Source: an uncultured Saccharospirillaceae bacterium
GTDB taxonomy: Bacteria > Bacteroidota > Bacteroidia > Flavobacteriales_D > CAJJDF01
Assembly: GCA_950054195.1 (NCBI GenBank)
Contig: CATLPG010000005.1
Span: forward strand, 1 to 64,000
DNA length: 64,000 nucleotides
Direction: 5' to 3'
The stretch's first letter is position 1, and every line of letters starts with the position of its first letter. Below, piece after piece: positions 44,957 through 55,070 of this stretch. The position numbers were made by a program, and so were the translations under genes. Under the pieces are notes generated by a model. That model did not search any database. It was not told the origin of the DNA and worked only from the letters and a program-made list of their open reading frames with translations.

Positions 44957-47068
44957 ATGAATAAAATGCCCTTAGATATTCTTAAAACGGTTTTTGGTTA
45001 CAATTCTTTTCGTGGAGATCAAGAAGAAATTATTCATCATGTTTTAGAGAAAAAAGACGCCCTAGTTTTAATGCCCACTGGAGGTGGTAAATCACTGTGT
45101 TATCAAATTCCAGCATTAATTTTCGAAGGTGTTACGGTAGTTGTTTCTCCTCTTATTTCCTTGATGAAGGATCAAGTACAGGCGTTGCAAGCTCATGGAA
45201 TATCGGCAGAATACATTAATAGTTCGAATAGTCCTCAAGAAGAGGAAATCATTATTGAACGAGCACTTCATGGTGATATTAAATTGCTTTATTTATCCCC
45301 AGAAAAATTACTTACGGTTTCGTCTACTTGGTTAACTGGTTTAAACCTTTCAATGATTGCTATAGATGAGGCACATTGTATAAGTATGTGGGGACATGAT
45401 TTTCGTCCGGAGTATGCTCAAATGCAAAACTTAAGGAAACAATTTTCTTCCATACCATTTATTGCATTAACAGCTACTGCTGATAAGTTAACGAGAGAAG
45501 ATATTGTTGGTCAATTAAACTTATCTCACCCAAAAACCTTCATCTCTTCATTTAACAGAGAAAATTTAAGTTTAAATGTTCGTTCGCAAATCCCTAAAAA
45601 GGATAAACTCAAGGAAATCAAACGCTTTATATCCGAAAGAAGCAATGAATCTGGCATTATATATTGTTTAAGTAGAAAAAACACCGAAGATTTAGCTGAT
45701 GAATTGGAAGCCTATGGTTTTTCAGTTGCATGCTATCATGCAGGGTTACCACCTCAAAAAAGAGAGCACATTCAAGAAGCATTTATAAATGATGATTTAA
45801 AAATTATTGTAGCCACCATTGCTTTTGGGATGGGGATAGATAAATCAAACGTGCGATGGGTAATCCATAATAACTTACCTAAAAATATAGAAGGTTACTA
45901 CCAAGAAATAGGAAGAGCAGGTAGAGATGGTTTACCTTCTGATACATTACTGTACTTCAATTATAAGGATGTTGTTTTATTGAAGCAATTTGCTGATCAA
46001 AGTGGGCAACAAACTATTCAGCAAGAAAAACTAAAACGTATGCTTCAATTTGCAGAAGCAACTTCTTGTAGAAGAAGAATCTTATTGGCTTATTTTGGAG
46101 AACATTTAGCAGAAAACTGTGGGAATTGTGATGTTTGTAACGACCCGCCTAACTTTATTGATGGAACAATAATTGCCCAAAAAGCAATGTCGGGGATCGT
46201 TCGATTAAAAGAAAAAGTAAGTGTAAATATGCTTATTAATGTTTTGAGAGGATCAGCAAATGCCGAAGTGATAGGCATGGGTTACAACAAAATAAAAACC
46301 TATGGAGTAGGTAAAGAATATTCTTTTTTTGACTGGCAAAGCTATATTGTTCAACTGATTAATCTTGGAGGAATAGAAATTGCGTATGATGATAAAAACA
46401 GACTAAAATTAACCCCTTATGGGTGGGAAATTTTAAAAGGAGATCAACAAATTCAATTAACAATACCTAAGAAAAAAGAGCAAATTAAAAAGAAATCTTC
46501 TGCATTAGTTAAAAAAGAGACAGATAGCCAGCTTTTTGAAAAGTTAAGAGCATTAAGAATGCAAATAGCAAAAGAAGAAAATGTTCCTCCTTATATTATT
46601 TTTAACGATAAGTCTTTAAAAGAAATGGCTGCTGATATGCCTGTTACAGATAATCAGTTTTTGGGTGTAAGTGGGGTTGGAGAACAAAAATTATTGAGAT
46701 TTGGGGAGGAGTTTATGAGTATTATTAAGCAGTACAAAAATGCTAACAAGCCTGTAGCTAAAAAATCTACATTAAGTGAAACGTTGGACTTATATAAACA
46801 AGGATTTTCCCCAGCAGAGATTGCTGAAAAAAGAAATTTACAAATAACAACTATTTATTCTCACTTGGCATCAGGTTATGAAGAAGATAGTAGTATAAAC
46901 ATTATGCCTCTTTTTAGTTCTGATAATTTGTTGACCATCAAAAAAATAAAATCAGACTTAGGAGCAGAAGATCAAAACAAGTTAAAGCCCTATTTCGAGC
47001 AAGCAAATGAAAAAATTCCGTATCATGAAATTCGCTTGATATTATCTTTTTTATCGAAAGATGTTTGA
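44957..47068 (+). CDS. recQ: ATP-dependent DNA helicase RecQ
   Basis: RecQ unwinds recombination and replication intermediates. The 703-residue protein has Walker A TGGGKS at 41-46, DEAH at 137-140 and CISMWGHDFRPEY, with Met in place of the usual Gln. It also has motif VI (QEIGRAGRDG), the zinc cysteines (CRRRILLAYFGE, CGNCDVC), an RQC winged helix, and an HRDC domain at about 520-595. A further HTH-like extension (TLDLYKQGFSPAEIAEKRNL) ends the chain, as in other Bacteroidota RecQ. Confidence 0.95.
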   Translation: MNKMPLDILKTVFGYNSFRGDQEEIIHHVLEKKDALVLMPTGGGKSLCYQIPALIFEGVTVVVSPLISLMKDQVQALQAHGISAEYINSSNSPQEEEIIIERALHGDIKLLYLSPEKLLTVSSTWLTGLNLSMIAIDEAHCISMWGHDFRPEYAQMQNLRKQFSSIPFIALTATADKLTREDIVGQLNLSHPKTFISSFNRENLSLNVRSQIPKKDKLKEIKRFISERSNESGIIYCLSRKNTEDLADELEAYGFSVACYHAGLPPQKREHIQEAFINDDLKIIVATIAFGMGIDKSNVRWVIHNNLPKNIEGYYQEIGRAGRDGLPSDTLLYFNYKDVVLLKQFADQSGQQTIQQEKLKRMLQFAEATSCRRRILLAYFGEHLAENCGNCDVCNDPPNFIDGTIIAQKAMSGIVRLKEKVSVNMLINVLRGSANAEVIGMGYNKIKTYGVGKEYSFFDWQSYIVQLINLGGIEIAYDDKNRLKLTPYGWEILKGDQQIQLTIPKKKEQIKKKSSALVKKETDSQLFEKLRALRMQIAKEENVPPYIIFNDKSLKEMAADMPVTDNQFLGVSGVGEQKLLRFGEEFMSIIKQYKNANKPVAKKSTLSETLDLYKQGFSPAEIAEKRNLQITTIYSHLASGYEEDSSINIMPLFSSDNLLTIKKIKSDLGAEDQNKLKPYFEQANEKIPYHEIRLILSFLSKDV

Positions 47069-47069
47069 C

Positions 47070-47645
47070 CTATGGAGTTATTAATGTTATTTGCTTAACA
47101 TCACCATTTTCCATGTCTTCAATAGTATGTGATCCCACTCTGTAACGAACTAAACGTAAAGTTGGAAAACCAACTTTAGCAGTCATTTTCCTTACCTGTC
47201 TAAATTTTCCCTCTCTTAAAGTAATACTCACCCAACTGGTTGGTCCGTGTCGCTCATCCCTTATTTTTTTGCCACGTTGAGGTAAATTGGGCTTTTCTAT
47301 GATCTTTGCTTTACAAGGTTTAGTTATGTATGGAGTTCCATGAACAGAAATTCCAACTCCATTTCTAAGTTCATCTATGGCTTTTGTAGTAATTAAACCA
47401 TCTACCTGTACATAATATTCTTTTTCAAAATTACCACTGCTGGTTACTTCATTACTTACTTTTCCATCGGTTGTTAGTAGTAGTAGTCCTTCAGAGTCTG
47501 CATCTAATCGACCTATAGACATTGTGCCTTCAGGAAAATTAAATAATTCACCTAATCTTTTTTTTGATTTTTTGTTTGGGTCAACCTTAAACTGACTGAT
47601 GTAGCCAAAAGGTTTATATAGCATAAAATGCTTATGGAGTTCCAT
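47070..47645 (-). CDS. rRNA pseudouridine synthase, RsuA/RluE family
   Basis: This 191-residue enzyme isomerises uridine in ribosomal RNA. The catalytic motif GRLDADSEGLLLLTTDG contains the Asp nucleophile. KPFGYISQF begins the family fold, and REGKFRQVRKM and TLRLVRYRVG form the rest. There is no S4 domain at the N-terminus, which agrees with RluE (23S rRNA U2457) rather than RsuA. Only one base separates its stop from the convergent recQ stop. Confidence 0.9.
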   Translation of the reverse strand: MELHKHFMLYKPFGYISQFKVDPNKKSKKRLGELFNFPEGTMSIGRLDADSEGLLLLTTDGKVSNEVTSSGNFEKEYYVQVDGLITTKAIDELRNGVGISVHGTPYITKPCKAKIIEKPNLPQRGKKIRDERHGPTSWVSITLREGKFRQVRKMTAKVGFPTLRLVRYRVGSHTIEDMENGDVKQITLITP

Positions 47646-47683
47646 AATTATCTCTCGCTTAAATTATTTTTGAAATGCTGTAA

Positions 47684-47710
47684 AACAAAAAAGACTACCA
47701 ATAGGTAGCC
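47684..47710 (-). terminator. Rho-independent terminator of the 38-aa gene
   Basis: A 7-bp stem with one G-T pair (47693-47699 with 47704-47710) is followed on the minus strand by a run of T. It lies 28 bases beyond the stop of the small gene. Confidence 0.7.
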
Positions 47711-47738
47711 TTTAAAATGCGTTGTATAATAAAAACGA

Positions 47739-47855
47739 TTACTTAGAATCTTTTCTCCACTTATTTACTGTGTTTTCAGCTTTTTTAACTTGAGCTTTAT
47801 GGTAGTTCAACTCTTCTTGCTTCTTAACAATTTTCTTTGCTACTCTCAATTTCAT
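47739..47855 (-). CDS. Small basic protein, 38 aa
   Basis: ATG 47855 to TAA at 47739 encodes a highly charged helix (MKLRVAKKIVKKQEELNYHK continuing AQVKKAENTVNKWRK). The protein has about 12 Lys or Arg and no membrane segment, suggesting an RNA- or ribosome-binding helix. A terminator of its own follows at 47684-47710, which supports a real transcript. No family name is known to me. Confidence 0.55.
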   Translation of the reverse strand: MKLRVAKKIVKKQEELNYHKAQVKKAENTVNKWRKDSK

Positions 47856-47936
47856 GACCTTAATGTTTAAATTTTGAACTTAGGAAAGGCAAAGATAGAA
47901 TAAATCTTTAGATAAACAATACTTATAAATACTAAA

Positions 47937-48635
47937 TCAAATTAGGTCGTCCATTTCTTTTCCTTCCCAGGTGCCTCTACTTTCAACTAAATAAAAGCGA
48001 TTAAACATATACTCCTTAAACCAGTTTTTATCTAAACTAATTTTAGCTGCTTCTCCATGGTGTTTATCCTTATGAGCAAATTGAATCATTTCTTCTTCAC
48101 TTTTCCATATACTAAACGTAACTTGATAAATCCAAGGTATTTCACCAACTCCTACAGAGAATATATTAGCATCTTTAGTAAGAATAAACTTGCTAATAGC
48201 AGGAACTCTCCTCCAAAATGGAATCGTTCTCCATAGTTTTATTGAGGCTCTCGTAATAACTACAATTGGAGCGTTCATATCTCTCTCTTCATCTATAATG
48301 AAAGGCATTTGTTTGTCCCAAGCACCTATTTTTTTATAACATTTAAAAAATGTTGTCCACTGCTCGCTCGATTCGTTTTTTAATGTTTGATATAAATCGC
48401 TTTTAAAAAATAATTCAGCTTTTTCTTTAGATTCCCAAACATGAAGTAAACCATATACTCCAAAGTTAGGGGCTACTCCAAATCCTGTTCCTCCTCCACT
48501 ACCAAGTAGCTTAGTAAAAATACTACCTTCTACCTTTCGAAGTTCTTTAGGTAAAAGTCCCATGTTTTTTAATGCTTTCCACTTTTGCTTAAATCCCTTG
48601 TATTTAAAAAAGGTTATGCTGGTAACTTGCGACAT
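47937..48635 (-). CDS. CrtA-like (spheroidene monooxygenase-related) protein
   Basis: This 232-residue protein resembles CrtA, the heme-binding carotenoid 2-ketolase of purple bacteria, along its length: KLLGSGGGTGFGVAPNFGVYGLL, PIVVITRASIKLWRTIPFWRRVP, and VGEIPWIYQVTFSIWKSEEEM. It ends near the CrtA-type ESRGTWEG. Heme-containing homologues occur in non-phototrophic Bacteroidota with unknown substrates. There are no carotenoid genes next to it, so a ketolase role is not assumed. Confidence 0.8.
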   Translation of the reverse strand: MSQVTSITFFKYKGFKQKWKALKNMGLLPKELRKVEGSIFTKLLGSGGGTGFGVAPNFGVYGLLHVWESKEKAELFFKSDLYQTLKNESSEQWTTFFKCYKKIGAWDKQMPFIIDEERDMNAPIVVITRASIKLWRTIPFWRRVPAISKFILTKDANIFSVGVGEIPWIYQVTFSIWKSEEEMIQFAHKDKHHGEAAKISLDKNWFKEYMFNRFYLVESRGTWEGKEMDDLI

Positions 48636-48693
48636 ACTAGAGTATTTTTTATTATAAAAGTTTGATCATGAAATAGATGCAAAATAAATAGTA

Positions 48694-49227
48694 TTACATT
48701 TCTGCCATTTTGAGCATGGTTCGTAAGTTGCGAGCAGTTGCTTGTATGTTAAGTTTTTTCTCAATGAGGTTGTTGTCTATTTTGTTGTTGCTATAACCTT
48801 TATTTGTGTATAAGTAAATGGTGTTTTTAAACCATTTAATGTGTTTAGGTGTAGCATGTTTGTTTTCATGAATAACCATAATCTGTTCATCGCTTAGTTT
48901 TTGGTTACACATCACAAAATAAATGCTTTTAGGATCAAACGTGTCGCTTTTTAAGAAAGGGTTGTTATCAATGATAGCTTTAATTTCATTCTTCTTATAC
49001 ACTTGAACAGGTACTACATATCCATAAGCTTTTTCTATGATGTGTTTGATGTCTTTTTCAATTTGTTTTTGGGTTAACTCAGATGATAAAATAATGTTAC
49101 CACTTTGTATATAGGTGCTTACATTGCTAAAACCTTGTTCCTCTAAAAGCTCTTTAAATTCTTTCATTCGGATAATGTTTTTGCCGCTAACATTTATTCC
49201 TCTTAAAAAACAAACAAAAGTATTCAT
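48694..49227 (-). CDS. DUF1697 domain protein
   Basis: This 177-residue protein begins FVCFLRGINVSGKNIIRMKE and continues with STYIQSGNIILSS, the hallmarks of DUF1697. It ends with the usual ATARNLRTMLKMAEM. The family is widespread and has no firmly established function. It lies two bases after the amidohydrolase gene but has no clear link to the pathway. Confidence 0.92.
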   Translation of the reverse strand: MNTFVCFLRGINVSGKNIIRMKEFKELLEEQGFSNVSTYIQSGNIILSSELTQKQIEKDIKHIIEKAYGYVVPVQVYKKNEIKAIIDNNPFLKSDTFDPKSIYFVMCNQKLSDEQIMVIHENKHATPKHIKWFKNTIYLYTNKGYSNNKIDNNLIEKKLNIQATARNLRTMLKMAEM

Positions 49228-49228
49228 A

Positions 49229-50245
49229 CTATAAAAACTGACTTTTATCTAGGTTTAACCAGCTTAATGCCGATTTATGGAGTAAGTCATTTTTAACATC
49301 TACAGATAAATCAGTTTCCTTAATTAATTTTCCAGGTTGTAACTCTCCTAGAGGAAAAGGATAATCGGTGCCTAATGCAACTTTTTCGCTTCCTACCAGT
49401 TTTATTAAATAGTTTAGCATGTTTTCATCATGAACAAGGGAGTCTAACCAAAATTTTCCTAGATATTCTTTAGGGGCAACATCGTTATCAATAGCACATA
49501 AATCTGGGCGAACATCAAACCCATGTTGTATCCTAGAAATAGTAGCAGGAAATGAACCTCCACCGTGTGCAAAAGCTACTCTAAGGTTAGGTAATCGCTC
49601 AAAAACTCCCCCAAAAATCATAGAGCAGATAGCCAAAGAAGTTTCTGCTGGCATACCAACTAACCAAGGCAACCAGTACTTTTCCATTTTACTTTTACCC
49701 ATCATATCCCAAGGGTGAATAAAAACAGCCATGTCTAAATCTTGACATGCTTTAAAAATGGGGAATAAATTAGGATCATTAAGGTTCCATTCGTTTACGT
49801 GTGTTCCAATTTCAACTCCTTTTAATCCTATACTTTTACAGCGTTCAAGTTCTTGAATGGCAAGCTTAGGAGATTGCATAGGTATGGTTCCTAGTCCAAC
49901 AAATCGTTTAGGAAATTCATCTACTACAGAGGCAATATGATCATTTAAAAACTTAGAAACCTCTAAACAATCTTTTGGTTTTGCCCAATAAGAAAACATA
50001 ACAGGAACAGTAGATAAAACTTGTACATGAACTCCATGTTGATCACATTCTTTTGTTCGTGTATCACCACTCCAGCAGTTACTCTCGATTTCTCTAAAAA
50101 ATTTATCATCCATCATCATTCTTGCACAGCATGGCTTATGATGATCAAGATGAATAAATCCTCCATACCCAAACTTTTCCTTAAAATTTGGAATGTTTTC
50201 AGGTAAAATATGTGTGTGTATATCTATCGTTAAAATATCCTCCAT
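49229..50245 (-). CDS. 2-amino-3-carboxymuconate-6-semialdehyde decarboxylase (ACMSD)
   Basis: ACMSD removes CO2 from the ring-cleavage product of 3-hydroxyanthranilate, sending the kynurenine pathway to breakdown instead of quinolinate. The 338-residue amidohydrolase has metal ligands His10 and His12 in DIHTHIL, a central FIHPWDMMG, AFAHGGGSFP, and the catalytic Asp in GTDYPFPLG. Animal ACMSD shares this pattern. The enzyme making its substrate is encoded immediately upstream (3 bases). Confidence 0.92.
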   Translation of the reverse strand: MEDILTIDIHTHILPENIPNFKEKFGYGGFIHLDHHKPCCARMMMDDKFFREIESNCWSGDTRTKECDQHGVHVQVLSTVPVMFSYWAKPKDCLEVSKFLNDHIASVVDEFPKRFVGLGTIPMQSPKLAIQELERCKSIGLKGVEIGTHVNEWNLNDPNLFPIFKACQDLDMAVFIHPWDMMGKSKMEKYWLPWLVGMPAETSLAICSMIFGGVFERLPNLRVAFAHGGGSFPATISRIQHGFDVRPDLCAIDNDVAPKEYLGKFWLDSLVHDENMLNYLIKLVGSEKVALGTDYPFPLGELQPGKLIKETDLSVDVKNDLLHKSALSWLNLDKSQFL

Positions 50246-50248
50246 AGC

Positions 50249-50779
50249 TTAAATAAAACGATCGTCAGTTTCCATTATGGTGCCACATTCATTACACGTT
50301 CTTAATTCTTTTGATGTGTAAAACTCCTTGAACCTAGGCAGAAAGTCTTTTTCTATGTTATCAAGTTTAAAATAGGTTTCATACAGTTTGTTATTACAAT
50401 TTTCGCAAAACCATAGTAGCCCATCTTTTGCGTTAGGGTTGCTCCTCTTTAATTCAACAACTAAGCCTACTGATTTTTCGCTTCTTATAGGAGAATGAGG
50501 GATTTTTGCAGGAAGTAAAAACATTTCTCCTGCTTTAATAGGAACGTCAACAGCTTTGCCATCTACTTGTACCTTAACTAATATTTCTCCTTCTAATTGA
50601 TAAAAAAGTTCTTCAGTTTCGTTGTAATGATAATCTTTCCTAGCGTTTGGACCACCAACAACCATTACAATGTAATCACCAGCATCAGCATATAAATTCT
50701 TATTACCTACTGGAGGCTTTAACAGGTCTCGATTGTTATCAATCCACTGTTGTAAGTTAAATGGAGGAGTAAGTTTCAT
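50249..50779 (-). CDS. 3-hydroxyanthranilate 3,4-dioxygenase
   Basis: This non-heme iron enzyme opens the 3-hydroxyanthranilate ring. The cupin iron site shows in DYHYNETEELFYQLEG, with a later His in AKIPHSPIRSEKS. The rubredoxin-like pair CENC and CNEC near the end marks the bacterial type. The start used is ATG 50779 (MKLTPPFNLQQW); an in-frame GTG at 50791 would add four residues. With ACMSD it forms the lower kynurenine pathway. The genes for upper steps are not in this window. Confidence 0.94.
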   Translation of the reverse strand: MKLTPPFNLQQWIDNNRDLLKPPVGNKNLYADAGDYIVMVVGGPNARKDYHYNETEELFYQLEGEILVKVQVDGKAVDVPIKAGEMFLLPAKIPHSPIRSEKSVGLVVELKRSNPNAKDGLLWFCENCNNKLYETYFKLDNIEKDFLPRFKEFYTSKELRTCNECGTIMETDDRFI

Positions 50780-50828
50780 GTTTAAAATCACTTTAATCTA
50801 ATATACTAATTGTATGGCGCATTACATA

Positions 50829-50862
50829 TAAAAAAACCCCAATCATTTGATTGAGGTTTTAA
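50829..50862 (-). terminator. Rho-independent terminator of nrdA
   Basis: An 11-bp stem with one mismatch pairs 50835-50845 with 50848-50858. On the minus strand it ends in six T. It lies just after the nrdA stop. Confidence 0.85.
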
Positions 50863-50890
50863 TATCAGTTAACAATTAATCTCTTATTTT

Positions 50891-53476
50891 TTATCCGCTA
50901 CACATTTCACATCCATCAGGATCGTCTAGTGAACAAGCGATTTGAGCAGCTTTATACTCATCACTGTTTTTATCAACAAACATATCATCAGAAGAAGATG
51001 TTGTGTTTGGAGTAGGCTGAACAGTTGCTTGAGATTCGCTTACAGAAGCTGTTTTAGTTAAAACCTTAGCTCTTGCTTCATAAATAGGTGTCCCTACTGA
51101 TGATGAAGCTGTAGTCGTTGGTTCTGGTTTTTCCGTTTTAGGAGTTGTTGAGGCAGGAGCAACCGTAGCTTGTACTTTAGAAGCTGGTTTTTCTTCTGTT
51201 TTAGGAGCCGATTGAGCTTCTTTTTGAACTGTAAATTTAATTGCATCTACAGCAGCTTTAGTACGTAAATAGTACATTCCTGTTTTTAATCCTTTTTTCC
51301 ATCCGTAAAAATGCATTGAAGTAAGCTTACCGAAGTTTGCATTTTCCATAAAGATGTTTAATGATTGAGATTGACAAATAAATGCACCTCTATCAGCAGC
51401 CATATTAATAATAGCCTTTTGGCTAATTTCCCAAGCTGTTTTATAAATATCTTTTAAGTCTTGTGGAATGCCCTCAATGTTTTGAATAGAACCATTATGA
51501 AGCATAATTTGATTCTTCATGTCGTTGTTCCATAAACCTAAACTTACAAGATCTTTTAATAAGTGTTTGTTTACAATAATAAACTCACCAGAAAGTACTC
51601 TTCTTGTATATAAGTTAGATGTATAAGGCTCAAAACACTCATTGTTTCCTAAAATTGAAGCTGTAGAAGCTGTAGGCATTGGAGCTAATAATAAAGAGTT
51701 TCTTACTCCATGTTCAACCACGCTTGATTTTAAAGAATTCCAATCCCATCTGCTAGATGGAGTTACTCCCCACATATCAAATTGGAATATTCCTTGAGAA
51801 GTTGGAGAACCTTGGAATGTTTGGTAAGGCCCTTCTACCTTTGCTAAATCGTTTGAAGCAGACATTGCAGCAAAATACATCGTTTCAAAAATCTCAGCAT
51901 TTAATTTCCTTGCTTCTTCAGATTCGAAAGGATAACGCATTAAAATAAACGCATCAGCTAATCCTTGAACACCTAAACCAATTGGTCTGTGACGCATGTT
52001 TGAATTACGAGCCTCTTCAACTGGGTAATAGTTGTTATCTATAATTTTGTTAAGGTTTACAGCAGCTTGATAAGTTACATCATAAAGCTTTTGATGATCA
52101 AACGTACCGTCTTCAACAAACTTAGGCAATGCTACAGATGCTAAATTACAAACTGCAACTTCGTCTGGAGCAGTGTACTCCATAATTTCTGTACATAAGT
52201 TTGATGACTTAATAGTACCTAAATTCTTTTGGTTTGATTTACGGTTAGCGGCATCTTTGTAGAGCATGTAAGGAGTTCCTGTTTCAATTTGAGACTCCAT
52301 AACTTTAAACCATAAATCCTGTGCTTTAATTGTTTTTCTTCCTTTTCCTTCTTGCTCATATTTGGTGTAAAGCTTTTCAAACTCTTCCCCATAAGCATCA
52401 GAAAGTCCCGGACACTCATTTGGACACATCAACGTCCACTCCTCATCAGCCTCCACTCTTTTCATGAACAAGTCAGAAATCCATAATGCATAGAATAAAT
52501 CTCTAGCTCTTTGCTCTTCCTTACCATGGTTTTTCTTTAAATCTAAGAAATCCATAATATCAGCATGCCATGGCTCAATGTAAATAGCGAAAGAACCTTT
52601 TCTTTTTCCCCCACCTTGATCAACATATCTTGCTGTATCGTTAAATACTCTTAACATAGGAACTATACCGTTAGATGTTCCGTTTGTTCCTTTAATGTAC
52701 GATCCCTTAGCTCTAATATCATGAATAGATAAACCAATACCCCCTGCAGATTGTGAAATTTGAGCACATTGCTGAAGTGTATCATAAATACCACTAATAC
52801 TATCTTCTTTCATGGTTAATAAGAAACAAGATGACATTTGAGGCTTAGGTGTACCAGAGTTAAATAAGGTTGGTGTTGCGTGTGTAAACCATCCTTCTGA
52901 CATTAAGTTGTACGTCTTAATAGCCGATGTAATATCGTTTTTGTGGATACCAATAGCAACACGCATTAACATGTGTTGTGGTCTTTCAGCTACTTCTCCG
53001 TTTAACTTTAATAAGTAAGATCTTTCTAAAGTTTTAAATCCAAAGTAATCATATCTAAAGTCTCTATCATATATTATACTAGAGTTTAAGATATCTGCAT
53101 TTGCTTGAATTACTTCATAAACATCATCAGCTAAAAGTGGAGCAGGTTCATTTGTTTTAGGATCTATGTAATTGTATAAATCTTCCATTGTTGAAGAGAA
53201 AGATTTAAGCGTGCTTTTGTGTAAGTTTGATACCGCAATTCTAGATGCTAATAATGCATAATCTGGATGTGCAATTGTGTTTGTTGCAGCAATTTCAGCA
53301 GCTAAGTCATCTAACTGTCTTGTAGTTACCCCGTCATAAAGTCCTTCAATAACCTTCATGGCTACTTTGGTGTAATCCACTAACGGACTTAATCCGTAAC
53401 AAAGTTTAGCCACACGAGCCGTAATCTTGTCGAATTTTACTGGCTCTTGTCTTCCATCTCGTTTTACTACATACAT
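50891..53476 (-). CDS. nrdA: Ribonucleoside-diphosphate reductase, class Ia large subunit
   Basis: NrdA reduces NDPs to dNDPs with the NrdB radical. The 861-residue protein has an N-terminal ATP-cone (residues 1-90; [16 protein letters not shown]), the substrate-site SSCFLL, NLCTEI, and [15 protein letters not shown]. The family C-terminus carries the redox pair Cys856/Cys859 in GCEMCSG. Between the core and this end lies an unusual Pro/Thr/Ser/Ala/Lys-rich linker at about 754-835. nrdB lies 143 bases upstream on the same strand. Confidence 0.95.
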   Translation of the reverse strand: MYVVKRDGRQEPVKFDKITARVAKLCYGLSPLVDYTKVAMKVIEGLYDGVTTRQLDDLAAEIAATNTIAHPDYALLASRIAVSNLHKSTLKSFSSTMEDLYNYIDPKTNEPAPLLADDVYEVIQANADILNSSIIYDRDFRYDYFGFKTLERSYLLKLNGEVAERPQHMLMRVAIGIHKNDITSAIKTYNLMSEGWFTHATPTLFNSGTPKPQMSSCFLLTMKEDSISGIYDTLQQCAQISQSAGGIGLSIHDIRAKGSYIKGTNGTSNGIVPMLRVFNDTARYVDQGGGKRKGSFAIYIEPWHADIMDFLDLKKNHGKEEQRARDLFYALWISDLFMKRVEADEEWTLMCPNECPGLSDAYGEEFEKLYTKYEQEGKGRKTIKAQDLWFKVMESQIETGTPYMLYKDAANRKSNQKNLGTIKSSNLCTEIMEYTAPDEVAVCNLASVALPKFVEDGTFDHQKLYDVTYQAAVNLNKIIDNNYYPVEEARNSNMRHRPIGLGVQGLADAFILMRYPFESEEARKLNAEIFETMYFAAMSASNDLAKVEGPYQTFQGSPTSQGIFQFDMWGVTPSSRWDWNSLKSSVVEHGVRNSLLLAPMPTASTASILGNNECFEPYTSNLYTRRVLSGEFIIVNKHLLKDLVSLGLWNNDMKNQIMLHNGSIQNIEGIPQDLKDIYKTAWEISQKAIINMAADRGAFICQSQSLNIFMENANFGKLTSMHFYGWKKGLKTGMYYLRTKAAVDAIKFTVQKEAQSAPKTEEKPASKVQATVAPASTTPKTEKPEPTTTASSSVGTPIYEARAKVLTKTASVSESQATVQPTPNTTSSSDDMFVDKNSDEYKAAQIACSLDDPDGCEMCSG

Positions 53477-53619
53477 AAAAGCAATAATTTTTTAATAATT
53501 TATTAATATATAACTACATAGGCATCACTATAAAGTTAACGCCAAAACTCATTTAATTTGTTGTGTGTTGAATAGCCTTATTAACAGGTAAACGTTAAAA
53601 AGGCTTTTAATTTTAAAGA

Positions 53620-54615
53620 TTAAAAATCTTCATCCAAGGAGAACGACTGACCTGTAGTATCGTTTGATGCTACACCAGCTTTTTGATATTCTCCAACTCT
53701 TTTTTCGAAAAAGTTAGTTTTTCCTTGTAGGTTAATCATATCCATAAAGTCAAATGGGTTAGAAACATTATAAACTTTAGGGTTTCCTAATTCAGAAAGT
53801 AATCTATCAGCTACGAATTCAATATATTGAGACATTAAATCCGAATTCATACCAATTAATTTCACTGGTAAAGCTTCTGTAATAAACTCTTTTTCAATTG
53901 CTACAGCATCCATAATGATCTGCTGTATTTTTTCTTGAGGTAACTTATTGATTAAGTGCTGTGTGTAAAGTAAAACAGCAAAATCACAATGCATTCCCTC
54001 GTCTCTAGAAATTAACTCATTAGAGAAAGTTAATCCTGGCATTAATCCTCTTTTCTTTAACCAAAAGATAGAGCAAAAACTACCAGAAAAGAAAATGCCT
54101 TCAACCGCAGCAAAAGCAATTAAACGCTCTGCGAAGCTTCCGTTTTCAATCCAACGTAATGCCCAGTCGGCTTTTTTCTTAACAGGCTCAAACGTTTCAA
54201 TAGCATTGAATAAATAATCTTTTTCTTTTTTATCCCCTATGTAAGTATCAATAAGAAGAGAGTATGTTTCTGAATGGATGTTTTCCATGGCAATTTGAAA
54301 GCCATAATAGAATTTAGCCTCTGTGTATTGAACTTCAGAAACAAAATTTTCAGCTAGGTTTTCATTTACAATACCATCACTAGCAGCAAAAAATGCTAAA
54401 ATATGTTTAATAAAATACCTTTCATCATCGTTTAACTTATTTTCCCAATCATCAATATCAGCAGCTAAATCTAATTCTTCAGCAGTCCAAAAACTTGCTT
54501 CTGAATTTTTGTAAAATTGCCAAATATCATCATGTTGAATAGGGAACAAAACAAATCGATCTTTATTCTCTTTCAACAATGGTTCTTCCTGCTGGAACTG
54601 ATTGGTGTTTTGCAT
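53620..54615 (-). CDS. nrdB: Ribonucleoside-diphosphate reductase, class Ia small subunit
   Basis: NrdB carries the di-iron tyrosyl radical cofactor. The 331-residue protein shows iron-ligand motifs [34 protein letters not shown] and [16 protein letters not shown]. It has an acidic tail (FSLDEDF) that docks to NrdA. Length and motifs are normal for class Ia. It is the first gene of the nrdB-nrdA pair. Confidence 0.96.
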   Translation of the reverse strand: MQNTNQFQQEEPLLKENKDRFVLFPIQHDDIWQFYKNSEASFWTAEELDLAADIDDWENKLNDDERYFIKHILAFFAASDGIVNENLAENFVSEVQYTEAKFYYGFQIAMENIHSETYSLLIDTYIGDKKEKDYLFNAIETFEPVKKKADWALRWIENGSFAERLIAFAAVEGIFFSGSFCSIFWLKKRGLMPGLTFSNELISRDEGMHCDFAVLLYTQHLINKLPQEKIQQIIMDAVAIEKEFITEALPVKLIGMNSDLMSQYIEFVADRLLSELGNPKVYNVSNPFDFMDMINLQGKTNFFEKRVGEYQKAGVASNDTTGQSFSLDEDF

Positions 54616-55070
54616 AAGTTAAAAATATTTATTGGTTTCTATAAAACTAGCTGTTAGCTAATTACTGTTTTGTGTAAGTGAAAATGCTTATTCGAAAATC
54701 AGTACACAAAAGTGGAAAAAAAAGCTCCTCGTTCCAATTTTAAAAATCCACAAAGATTTACACTTATTAACAAAAGAATCGTTAACTGCTTGTAGAATCT
54801 AGGGTTCAAGTTTTTTAAAGAAAATTTAATGGATTTTTTTTTATAAAAACTTGTGTTTTTGGATTCTTATTTTTAGTGAGCGTTGTAGCGAGATATAAGT
54901 TTCAGTTGCTTGATTGTATTACACTTATATGTAGCTTGTTTAATTATTTTAATATAGCTAATATTAGGATTAAAAGTCAAGTGATTTTTGATTAAAATCA
55001 TCTTTATTGTCATTTTGTTTGCATCACAAGAAAAATCTGTTTTTTATGTGATGCTAAATTTAATGTCACA
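54616..55070. other. Intergenic region before nrdB
   Basis: This 455-bp AT-rich stretch holds no credible gene. It includes the nrdB upstream region and a hairpin at 55021-55054 (GCATCACA with TGTGATGC plus an A/T inner stem) next to the stop of the following minus-strand gene. No NrdR-box pair or -33/-7 element stands out. Confidence 0.5.

Noticed and set aside
55021-55054. Hairpin considered as terminator of the 55071-55709 gene
   Set aside because: The stem is interrupted and the minus-strand downstream side has no T-run, so it was only mentioned in the intergenic entry.
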